From Croceicoccus sp. (GTDB taxonomy: Bacteria; Pseudomonadota; Alphaproteobacteria; Sphingomonadales; Sphingomonadaceae): a stretch of DNA of 6,044 nt. A program made the translations under genes and the position numbers. The notes beneath the pieces were generated by a model. That model saw only the letters and a program-made list of their open reading frames with translations. It was not told the origin of the DNA and searched no databases. Below, piece by piece: positions 1 to 5,508 of the stretch. Positions within the stretch are counted from its first letter, which is position 1. Every line of letters begins with the position of its first letter. The DNA is taken from positions 1 to 6,044 of the forward strand of contig JAPYSD010000237.1 of NCBI GenBank assembly GCA_029936705.1. The letters are read 5' to 3'.

Positions 1-253
1 ACTGGTGACCCAGGCACACGCCCAGCAGCGGCTTTTCCGCATCGGCGCAGGCCCCGACCAGGTCCAGGCTGACGCCCGCTTCGTTCGGCGTGCAGGGGCC
101 GGGCGAAATCAGGAAGCCCTTTGCACCGCTGGCCAGCGCCTCTGCCGCGGTGATCGCGTCGTTGCGCACGACATCGACCTTCGCACCCATTTCCATCAGG
201 TAATGGACGAGGTTCCAGGTGAAGCTGTCATAATTGTCGATGACGAGGATCAT
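1..253 (-). CDS. trpG: Anthranilate synthase component II (glutamine amidotransferase subunit), 3' part outside the window
   Basis: Only the first 84 codons are present; the gene runs off the left edge, and full TrpG proteins are usually about 190-200 residues. The subunit hydrolyses glutamine and passes ammonia to TrpE, which makes anthranilate from chorismate in the cytoplasm. The protein begins MILVIDNYDSFTWNLVHYL, the typical class I amidotransferase N-terminus. It has the oxyanion-strand motif SPGPCTPNEAG at residues 50-60 and the nucleophile elbow GVCLGHQ at 78-84, with Cys80 as the catalytic cysteine. The His-Glu part of the triad lies outside the window. The ATG at 253 is preceded by AAAGG (minus strand, 262-266) at 8-nt spacing, a good ribosome binding site. 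PabA (folate synthesis) is nearly identical in sequence, and in some bacteria one protein serves both enzymes. The adjacent trpE makes TrpG the better name. Confidence 0.95.
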   Translation of the reverse strand, partial: MILVIDNYDSFTWNLVHYLMEMGAKVDVVRNDAITAAEALASGAKGFLISPGPCTPNEAGVSLDLVGACADAEKPLLGVCLGHQ

Positions 254-330
254 GCTGCCCGCCTTTGCGCGTGAACGAGGGTGAGATCAAGTCGCCCGAA
301 CGGGGGCCCCTGCTGAAACGGGGTGCAATC
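254..330 (-). promoter_or_regulatory. trpE-trpG spacer with trpG ribosome binding site and short GC-rich inverted repeats
   Basis: This 77-bp spacer separates the trpE stop from the trpG start. Read on the minus strand it holds two similar short C/G arms (CCCCGTTTCAGCAGGGG, then GCCCCCGTTCGGGC, roughly 293-323) and the self-complementary GGGGCCCC between them. The possible stems are only 4 bp each and no T-run follows, so I do not call a terminator. The supported element is the AAAGG Shine-Dalgarno at 262-266. I see no short leader ORF with tryptophan codons. Confidence 0.4.
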
Positions 331-1881
331 CTATTGCCCATATCCCGGCTCTGCCGCCAGCTTCAGCGCTTCCCTTGCCGCCGCCAGCAGGGCGCCCGCC
401 TTGGCCTCGCATTCACGCTGCTCGTAAGCGGGCTGCGAATCCGCGACGATGCCCGCACCGGCCTGGACGTGCATGGTCCCGTCCTTCACCACGGCGGTAC
501 GCAGCACGATGCAGCTGTCCACCGATCCGTCGGGCGCGAAATAGCCGACGCCGCCCGCGTAGGCACCGCGGGTCTCCGGCTCGAGCTCGGCGATGATCTG
601 GCAGGCGCGAACCTTGGGCGCGCCGCTGACCGTGCCCGCCGGAAAGCCCGCGAACATGGCGTCGATGGCATCGGCGTGTCCGGCCAGTTCGCCCACCACG
701 TTCGAAACGATGTGCATGACATGGCTGTAATGCTCGACCGTGTAGCTTTCGGTCACTTTCACGGTCCCGGGTCGTGCCACCCGGCCCACGTCGTTGCGAC
801 CAAGGTCGAGGAGCATCAAATGCTCGGCCCGCTCCTTGGGATCGGCGAGCAGGCTTTCGCGGTTGGCCCGGTCCTCGTCCGCGTCCTTGCCGCGAGGGCG
901 CGTGCCCGCGATGGGGCGGATGGTGACCTCGGGGCGGCCTTCGCTGCCGCCGCGTACCCGGACGAGGATCTCGGGGCTGGACCCCGTCAGCGCAAAGCCG
1001 GGCAGGTCGAGGAAATAGAGGAAGGGCGAGGGATTCACCCGCCGCAGCGAGCGATAGAGCGCGAGCGGAGGCAGCGGGAAGGGGCAGGTGAAGCGCTGCG
1101 CCAGCACCACCTGGAAGATGTCGCCCGCCGTGATGAATTCCTTCGCGGCCAGCACCATCTCGGCATAGCGGCCCTCGGGCAGCTGGGGGGTCAGCGCGGC
1201 TTCGGGCAGTTCGGTCAGCTGCGTCGGGGCGGACAGGCGTGCGCCCTGCAGCCTGGCGAGGCAGCCCTCGATCCGCTCGGCGGCCTCGGCAACCGCGTCG
1301 CCGGGCGCCGTGTCCGATGGCCAGACCGGCGCGACGCAGAACAGCGTGTCCTTCAACCGGTCGAACACCAGGATCAGCGTCGGCCGCGTGAAGATCATGT
1401 CGGGCAGGTCCAGCGGATTGGGCGCCGGCCTCTCGATCTTTTCCACCAGGCCGATCGTCTCGTACCCGAAATAGCCGACGAGGCAGGCCAGCGCGGGCGG
1501 CAGCTCGGCAGGCACGTCGAACCGGCAACTGGCCGCCAGCGAGCGCAGGGCGGCCAGCGGTTCCTCGTCCAGCCGGACGAAGGCGCCGCGGTCATGCCGC
1601 CAGTCGCGGTTGACCTTCGCCTCGTCGCCCCGGGCGCGGAATACCAGGTCGGGATCCAGCCCCACCAGCGAATAGCGACCGCGAATCTCCCCGCCCTCGA
1701 CCGATTCGAGCAGGAAGTCGCCGCGTCCCGGCTCGATCAGCTTGACCGCGGCGGCCACCGGCGTCTCGCAGTCCGCGATCACCTTGCGCCAGACCACGCC
1801 TGCACGTCCGGCGCGAAGCTGGCTGGCGGCATGGGCATCGCGTTCGCGATCCGCGGGCAAAGAGGCGGTGGCTTCGAGCAT
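331..1881 (-). CDS. trpE: Anthranilate synthase component I
   Basis: The 516-residue protein (E. coli TrpE has 520) converts chorismate plus TrpG-supplied ammonia to anthranilate and pyruvate, the first committed step of tryptophan synthesis. The N-terminal domain carries LLES at 57-60, matching the tryptophan feedback-binding motif, followed by GRYSLVGLDP at 68-77. The chorismate-binding domain spans about 235-505. It includes RPIAGTRPRG (322-331), KERAEHLMLLDLGRND (349-363), EHYSHVMHIVS (383-393), FPAGTVSGAPK (413-423) and GAGIVADS (475-482). Ala325 in PIAGT, where aminodeoxychorismate synthase PabB has lysine, supports TrpE over PabB. His390 is the likely counterpart of the conserved active-site histidine. 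The ATG at 1881 is the only reasonable early start: no ATG, GTG or TTG lies in frame just upstream, though it has no clear Shine-Dalgarno. The start is 11 bp beyond the ppiD stop, so coupled translation is likely. The first 20 or so residues are poorly conserved in character. Confidence 0.97.
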   Translation of the reverse strand: MLEATASLPADRERDAHAASQLRAGRAGVVWRKVIADCETPVAAAVKLIEPGRGDFLLESVEGGEIRGRYSLVGLDPDLVFRARGDEAKVNRDWRHDRGAFVRLDEEPLAALRSLAASCRFDVPAELPPALACLVGYFGYETIGLVEKIERPAPNPLDLPDMIFTRPTLILVFDRLKDTLFCVAPVWPSDTAPGDAVAEAAERIEGCLARLQGARLSAPTQLTELPEAALTPQLPEGRYAEMVLAAKEFITAGDIFQVVLAQRFTCPFPLPPLALYRSLRRVNPSPFLYFLDLPGFALTGSSPEILVRVRGGSEGRPEVTIRPIAGTRPRGKDADEDRANRESLLADPKERAEHLMLLDLGRNDVGRVARPGTVKVTESYTVEHYSHVMHIVSNVVGELAGHADAIDAMFAGFPAGTVSGAPKVRACQIIAELEPETRGAYAGGVGYFAPDGSVDSCIVLRTAVVKDGTMHVQAGAGIVADSQPAYEQRECEAKAGALLAAAREALKLAAEPGYGQ

Positions 1882-1892
1882 GGATATGGCGA

Positions 1893-3830
1893 TCAGTTGT
1901 TCTGCGGGGCAAGCTGGTCGCGCACTGCGGCGATCGCGTTGTCGTTGCGCTTCACCGGCACGTCGCGCGCGATGGCAAGGCGCAACTGGTCGACCAGCTC
2001 CTGCTGGCGCAGGTTCGACAGCTCGGACTGCGTCTGGGCGATGATCGGGTCGTCGTCCGCGACCTCGGGCACGTCGATGCTGTCGAGCGAGACGATGAAC
2101 CAGCCCAGCCCATTGGGCGCTTCCAGCCGCTTGGCGGTGTCGGGTGCCATGGTGAACATCAGCGCAAGCGGCGGCGCGATGCCGCGCTGCTGGCGCTGGG
2201 CCAGAAGCTGGCGGCGCGTCAGGTCGATCTGGTCCACCGGCGGCGTGCGAATGTCGAGCGAGGCCAGCGCCTCGGACATGCTCTTGCCGCCCTTGATCGC
2301 GGCCAGCACCTTGTCGGACGCCGCCTTGGCCTTCTTCGAGCCTTCTTCGAGCTTGTAGTCGCGCGTCAGCGCGGGCTCGATCTCGGCGAACGGCGGCGGT
2401 GCGGCGCGGTTCACTTCACCGGGCTCGAACACGACATAGCTCTGCCCGTCGGCACCCGGCGCGATCTGGGCATCACCGCCCGGCTGCATCGCGAAGGCCG
2501 TCTGCGCGAGCCGCGCTTCCGAGGGATCTACTTCGCCTTCGCCAAAGACGCTTCCGTCCTCCAGCAGCGGCGGGGTGGTCGCTACCTCGACACCCAGCGA
2601 ACCGGCGACATCGGCCAGGCTGGCGCCCGACTGCAGGCGGTCCTCGATCTGTGCGGCGCGGTCGGCAAGCAGGGTGCGGGTCTTTTCCTCGCGGATGGCA
2701 TCGGCCAGTTCGGTGCGCGCATCGGCAAGGCTGCGGGCGGGAACCGCGTTCACGCGGCCGACGCGGATCAGGTAATAGCCCAGCGGTCCGCGCACCGGTC
2801 CGACGATGCTGCCCGGCTGCGCGCCATAGACCGCGGCGGCAACCTCGGGCGTCGAGGTCGAGGCGAGCTGCTGCCTGCTCGTTGCGGTGATCGTGTTCGT
2901 CTCCAGCCCCTGCCGCTCTGCGACGGCGCGCAATTGCGACGGCGCGGAAAGCTGCTGCCTGAGGGCATTGGCCGCGGCCTCGGTCGGGACGACCAGCTGT
3001 TCGATCTCGCGCTCCTCGCGCGCGGCGTATTGCGCGGCATTCGCCTGGAAGCGTTCGGCGATCTCGGCGTCGGTGGCGTTGACCGTGTCGCCCAGCACGT
3101 CCGGGCCGAAGCTGGCATAGTGGATCGTGCGCCGCTCGGGCAGCATGTAGCGATCGCGGTTGGAGGCGAGGTATTTCTTCAGCACCGCCTCGTCGACCGG
3201 ACCCTCGTCGATAAAGGCCGGGCTGGGGATCAGCGTGACCGCGCCGTGGCGCGTTTCGTTCAGCAGGCCGGCATAGCGGCGTGCAATCCCGGCAGGCGCG
3301 GTATCGCCATAGGTCGCGGGCACGAGCAGCATGCGCGAGACGAGGCCCTTGGCAATGTCGTCGCGGACCATCTGGTCCGACAGGCCGCGCTGGCTGACGG
3401 CGCGGTTATAGAGGTCCTGGCTGAACTTGCCGTCGGGCCCTTGGAAGGCGGCCATCTGCGAAAGCTCGCTTCCCACCAGCGATTCGCCCACCCGCATGCC
3501 GTTCGAAAGGCCGAAATCGTACAGCGCGCTGCGGGATATCATCTGGTCGAGCAGGTTTTCGATCGCGCCTGCTTCCAGGAAATCCTCCATGGTGGCGGTG
3601 GGATTGTTCTGGCGGGCCTGTTCGAACGAGCTGCCGACCGTGGTGCGCAGGTCGGACGTCGAGATCTTCTGGTCCCCGACGGTCGCCACGCGCTCTCCGC
3701 CCGCGATGCCGCCAAAGCCCGATCCGGTGATGTCGGCACTGGCAAAGGCGAGCGCGATCAGCACCACGAATCCCAATGTCAGCGCCAGGCCGAGCGGTGA
3801 CTGGAAAAGCTTGCGAAAACCCTGGATCAT
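1893..3830 (-). CDS. ppiD: Membrane-anchored SurA/PpiD-type peptidyl-prolyl isomerase family chaperone
   Basis: The 645-residue protein (E. coli PpiD has 623) is a periplasmic folding factor held in the inner membrane, which in E. coli assists proteins leaving the Sec translocon. A short basic N-terminus (MIQGFRKLFQ) precedes one membrane helix at about 13-32; the rest should face the periplasm. Residues 45-170 form a SurA_N-like helical region starting with the typical GERVATVGDQKIS. A parvulin-like domain covers about 273-360 and ends in GSIVGPVRGPLGYYLIRVGRV. A second, weaker parvulin-like ending lies at about 442-475, followed by a helical C-terminus. The parvulin core appears degenerate: EQLVV (277-281) replaces the usual HILV-type strand and there is no GGDLGW-like motif. 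It may be a chaperone rather than an active isomerase, as reported for E. coli PpiD. I chose the ATG at 3830 because the membrane anchor starts there. A longer form from GTG at 3992 would add 54 unlikely residues. The Shine-Dalgarno is weak. Confidence 0.9.
   Translation of the reverse strand: MIQGFRKLFQSPLGLALTLGFVVLIALAFASADITGSGFGGIAGGERVATVGDQKISTSDLRTTVGSSFEQARQNNPTATMEDFLEAGAIENLLDQMISRSALYDFGLSNGMRVGESLVGSELSQMAAFQGPDGKFSQDLYNRAVSQRGLSDQMVRDDIAKGLVSRMLLVPATYGDTAPAGIARRYAGLLNETRHGAVTLIPSPAFIDEGPVDEAVLKKYLASNRDRYMLPERRTIHYASFGPDVLGDTVNATDAEIAERFQANAAQYAAREEREIEQLVVPTEAAANALRQQLSAPSQLRAVAERQGLETNTITATSRQQLASTSTPEVAAAVYGAQPGSIVGPVRGPLGYYLIRVGRVNAVPARSLADARTELADAIREEKTRTLLADRAAQIEDRLQSGASLADVAGSLGVEVATTPPLLEDGSVFGEGEVDPSEARLAQTAFAMQPGGDAQIAPGADGQSYVVFEPGEVNRAAPPPFAEIEPALTRDYKLEEGSKKAKAASDKVLAAIKGGKSMSEALASLDIRTPPVDQIDLTRRQLLAQRQQRGIAPPLALMFTMAPDTAKRLEAPNGLGWFIVSLDSIDVPEVADDDPIIAQTQSELSNLRQQELVDQLRLAIARDVPVKRNDNAIAAVRDQLAPQNN
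2330..2351 (-). repeat. Perfect 11-nt tandem repeat inside ppiD
   Basis: Two adjacent perfect copies of the 11-mer CCTTCTTCGAG (plus strand) lie at 2330-2340 and 2341-2351. On the ppiD strand they encode the charged stretch LEEGSKKA (about residues 494-501). The unit is not a multiple of three, so loss or gain of one copy would shift the ppiD frame. Confidence 0.85.
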
Positions 3831-4102
3831 GTGAACTGGCAATCCGTTACCTGGCCCCGCCGGGCCGCAATGTCGCGATACGCCCCGGCCATGCGGCGCG
3901 GGATGCTGGCGCAGGGCTTTAGGCGGGTGATGGCCCCGCTGCAACACCGTCCCCGCAAAGCAGGCACGCCCGGTCGGTAACCATTTTGACACGGCGCGGT
4001 GCTTGGGCTAGCCGCCGCCCACCGCCAGGGCTATCGACCGTGGCCGGAATCAGCGATGTCATGTTCTTGACGACATCAACCAACAGGGCGGACGGGTAAT
4101 CG
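3831..4102. other. Divergent ppiD/tpiA intergenic region
   Basis: This 272-bp region separates the leftward ppiD-trp genes from the rightward tpiA-secG-pyrG genes, so it should hold promoters for both directions. I can support one rightward promoter candidate (3986-4014). On the minus strand the best pair is TTGCAG (3939-3944) and TAAAGC (3916-3921) with 17-bp spacing, but each hexamer matches consensus at only three positions, so it is not called. I see no RNA gene, convincing small ORF or terminator here. Confidence 0.6.
3986..4014 (+). promoter_or_regulatory. Candidate housekeeping promoter for tpiA
   Basis: A perfect TTGACA at 3986-3991 is followed by GCTA at 4007-4010. This resembles the alphaproteobacterial (Caulobacter-type) housekeeping pattern of TTGAC, then 10-14 bases, then GCTA. 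The rest of the -10 side (GCCG) fits poorly. Transcription would start near 4020, leaving a leader of roughly 80 nt before tpiA. A second TTGACG at 4067-4072 has no matching -10 at normal spacing. Confidence 0.42.
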
Positions 4103-4852
4103 ATGGCACAACGCTGCTATGTGGTCGGAAACTGGAAAATGCACGGCATGCGCGCCGATCTCAGCGAAGCGCGTGCGATCGACCGGGCGTCCCAGCGACT
4201 TCCGAAGGTAGAGGTCGCCATCGCGCCGCCCGCGACGCTGATCTCGACGCTGCGTGAAACGGTAAGCCAGATCGGCGTCGGCGCGCAGAATTGCCACCGC
4301 TCCGAAAAGGGCGCGCATACGGGCGACATCTCGGCGCCGATGCTGCGCGAGGCGGGGGCCGACTTCGTGATCGTCGGCCATTCCGAGCGCCGCGCCGACC
4401 ACGGCGAAACCAACGACGACGTCAAGGCAAAGGCCGAGGCTGCCCAGGCGGTCGACCTGGGCGTGATCCTGTGCGTCGGCGAAAGCGCCGAGCAGCGCGA
4501 TTCGGGTGAAGCGGAAGAAATCGTCGCCCGCCAGCTTGCGGATTGCCTGCCAACCTCGCCGCAGCGCCTTTCGATTGCCTATGAGCCGATCTGGGCGATC
4601 GGTACCGGGCGCGTTCCCTCCGTCCAGGACGTGGGCACCATGCACAAGTGGCTGCGCGCCGTGCTGATGGACCGTTACGGCGACGAGGGTAAGGAGATCC
4701 GCATCCTATATGGCGGGTCGGTCAAGGGCGACAATGCCGCCGAGTTGCTGGCCGCATCCGAAGTGGGCGGCGCACTGGTCGGCGGCGCAAGCCTGACTGC
4801 CGACGGCTTCGTTCCGATCATCGCCGCCGCGTCTTCGCTGGACGAGGATTGA
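4103..4852 (+). CDS. tpiA: Triosephosphate isomerase
   Basis: The 249-residue enzyme (family norm about 250) interconverts dihydroxyacetone phosphate and glyceraldehyde 3-phosphate in the cytoplasm, in glycolysis and gluconeogenesis. All catalytic parts of the TIM barrel are present: Asn10 and Lys12 in GNWKMHG, His93 in VIVGHSERR (89-97), and Glu161 in AYEPIWAIGTG (159-169). The flexible loop 6 follows, here with GRVPS where many enzymes have a GK-type sequence. The phosphate-binding YGGSVK is at 203-208 and GGALVGGAS at 222-230. The N-terminus MAQRCYVVGNWKM fits the family, and the ATG is preceded by the purine-rich GGACGGG (4090-4096) at 6-nt spacing. tpiA is the first gene rightward from the divergent region. 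The 129-bp gap to secG leaves it open whether they share a transcript. Confidence 0.98.
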   Translation: MAQRCYVVGNWKMHGMRADLSEARAIDRASQRLPKVEVAIAPPATLISTLRETVSQIGVGAQNCHRSEKGAHTGDISAPMLREAGADFVIVGHSERRADHGETNDDVKAKAEAAQAVDLGVILCVGESAEQRDSGEAEEIVARQLADCLPTSPQRLSIAYEPIWAIGTGRVPSVQDVGTMHKWLRAVLMDRYGDEGKEIRILYGGSVKGDNAAELLAASEVGGALVGGASLTADGFVPIIAAASSLDED

Positions 4853-4895
4853 GGACGCAAACTTGCCAGATGGCACGACTGCCGGTAAGAGCGCG

Positions 4896-4930
4896 GCGCG
4901 GGATCGCGGCCCCCTTGCATTGGCCCGCGC
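4896..4930 (+). other. Weak inverted repeat downstream of tpiA
   Basis: GCGCGGG (4896-4902) and CCCGCGC (4924-4930) are perfectly complementary 7-base arms around a 21-nt loop, in the tpiA-secG gap. The downstream sequence is pyrimidine-rich but has no clean T-run. It could be a weak terminator or part of the secG leader, or chance in GC-rich DNA. A smaller dyad, TGCCA-GA-TGGCA, lies at 4864-4875. Confidence 0.25.
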
Positions 4931-4981
4931 GGTTCACGATCTTCGCTTTCATCCTTTCTGACTGAGTATCCGGATCAATCG

Positions 4982-5368
4982 ATGTCGCTTTTCCTGTTTC
5001 TTACCATTGTCCAGGCGATTGTCGGCGCTGCCCTGGTCGGCGCGATCCTGATGCAGCAGTCCGAAGGCGGCGGCCTTGGCGTCGGCGGCAGCCCGTCCGG
5101 CCTGATGAGCGCGCGTGGTGCGGCCAATTTCATGACCCGGGCGACCGGTATCCTGGCCGTGCTGTTCGTGGTGCTGTCCATCATCCTTGCCGCCCTTGCC
5201 GTCGAGACGACGCAGGGCAGCGCGATCGACACCTCGCTAGACCGGACGGTCCCGACAGCGGCGCCCGATCCGCTGGCGCCCACGGCACCGGCAGCGGCGC
5301 CCGCGCAGGCGCCCGCTGGCGAAGCGGCCCCCGCGGCTGGCGATCCGCTGGAAGGCGCGGCGCAATAA
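4982..5368 (+). CDS. secG: Preprotein translocase subunit SecG
   Basis: The 128-residue protein (E. coli SecG has 110) is a small inner-membrane subunit of the SecYEG channel that aids SecA-driven export. It has the standard SecG layout: a first membrane helix at about 3-23, the conserved loop LMQQSEGGGLGVGG (23-36) with SGLMSARGAANFMTRAT (39-55), and a second helix at about 56-74. The remaining 50 or so residues form a low-complexity Ala/Pro-rich tail (about 91-128), which accounts for the extra length over E. coli. Similar tails are familiar in alphaproteobacterial SecG. The ATG at 4982 is the only sensible start because the first helix follows at once; the ribosome binding site is weak (GGA at 4972-4974). 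pyrG follows after 140 bp, a common neighbour of secG in alphaproteobacteria. The gene is also functionally close to the ppiD product, which acts at the periplasmic side of the same translocon in E. coli. Confidence 0.95.
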   Translation: MSLFLFLTIVQAIVGAALVGAILMQQSEGGGLGVGGSPSGLMSARGAANFMTRATGILAVLFVVLSIILAALAVETTQGSAIDTSLDRTVPTAAPDPLAPTAPAAAPAQAPAGEAAPAAGDPLEGAAQ

Positions 5369-5373
5369 CGCCC

Positions 5374-5392
5374 GCGCGGGTTCGACCCGCGC
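5374..5392 (+). terminator. Perfect GC-rich hairpin directly after secG
   Basis: GCGCGGGT (5374-5381) and ACCCGCGC (5385-5392) form a perfect 8-bp stem closing a TCG loop, starting 6 nt after the secG stop. The stem is very stable, but the following sequence (ATATCGTCC) has no T-run. It could be a 3'-end-stabilising hairpin, a pause site or an atypical terminator separating secG from pyrG. Confidence 0.55.
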
Positions 5393-5439
5393 ATATCGTC
5401 CGGGCCGGGGCGTTCGTCCGGCTTTCATCGTTCTATCCA

Positions 5440-5490
5440 CGAAAAGCGGCTGCAGGCTTCACTCGAAGCTTGCCCCTTTTCGATTCTTTC
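5440..5490 (+). promoter_or_regulatory. Two-tier stem-loop with T-rich tail in the pyrG leader (terminator/attenuator-like)
   Basis: The inner stem pairs GCAGGCTTC (5452-5460) with GAAGCTTGC (5465-5473): nine pairs including one G-U, around an ACTC loop. It is followed by CCC and then TTTTCGATTCTTTC (5477-5490), like an imperfect intrinsic terminator. An outer stem pairs CGAAAAG (5440-5446) with CTTTTCG (5476-5482), across a small internal loop. The structure ends about 18-26 nt before the pyrG ATG. It may terminate read-through from secG or act as a pyrG attenuator; a regulatory role is inference. Confidence 0.5.
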
Positions 5491-5493
5491 GAC

Positions 5494-5498
5494 TAAGG
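5494..5498 (+). promoter_or_regulatory. pyrG ribosome binding site that fixes the start
   Basis: TAAGG lies 10 nt before the ATG at 5509. Its TAA (5494-5496) is an in-frame stop, with only four non-start codons between it and the ATG, so translation cannot begin further upstream. Confidence 0.75.
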
Positions 5499-5508
5499 CC
5501 CACCTCCC

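Noticed and set aside
413..1528. 371-codon minus-strand frame inside trpE
   Set aside because: It is an out-of-frame shadow of trpE with Arg/Ala/Gly-rich composition and no recognisable motifs.
265..2358. 697-codon open frame on the plus strand opposite trpE and the end of ppiD
   Set aside because: It lies antisense to two clearly recognisable genes, and its translation is rich in Arg, Gly, Ala and His with no family motif. Long antisense frames are expected in GC-rich codon-biased DNA.
2934..3800. 288-codon plus-strand frame opposite ppiD
   Set aside because: It is antisense to the real gene. The ppiD frame carries the membrane anchor and family signatures, and this one has none.
3916..3944. 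Possible leftward ppiD promoter (TTGCAG, 17 bp, TAAAGC on the minus strand)
   Set aside because: Each hexamer matches the consensus at only three of six positions, which is expected by chance in 270 bp.
4067..4099. Second tpiA promoter candidate (TTGACG at 4067, GGTAAT at 4094)
   Set aside because: The 21-bp spacing is too long, and the GGTAAT overlaps the region just before the start codon, next to the ribosome binding site.
4076..4645. 189-codon minus-strand frame opposite tpiA
   Set aside because: tpiA has every catalytic motif in its own frame; the antisense frame shows no family feature.
5411..5438. Possible pyrG promoter with TTCTAT as the -10 element
   Set aside because: No credible -35 hexamer lies at 16-18 bp upstream, so nothing beyond a T/A-containing hexamer supports it.
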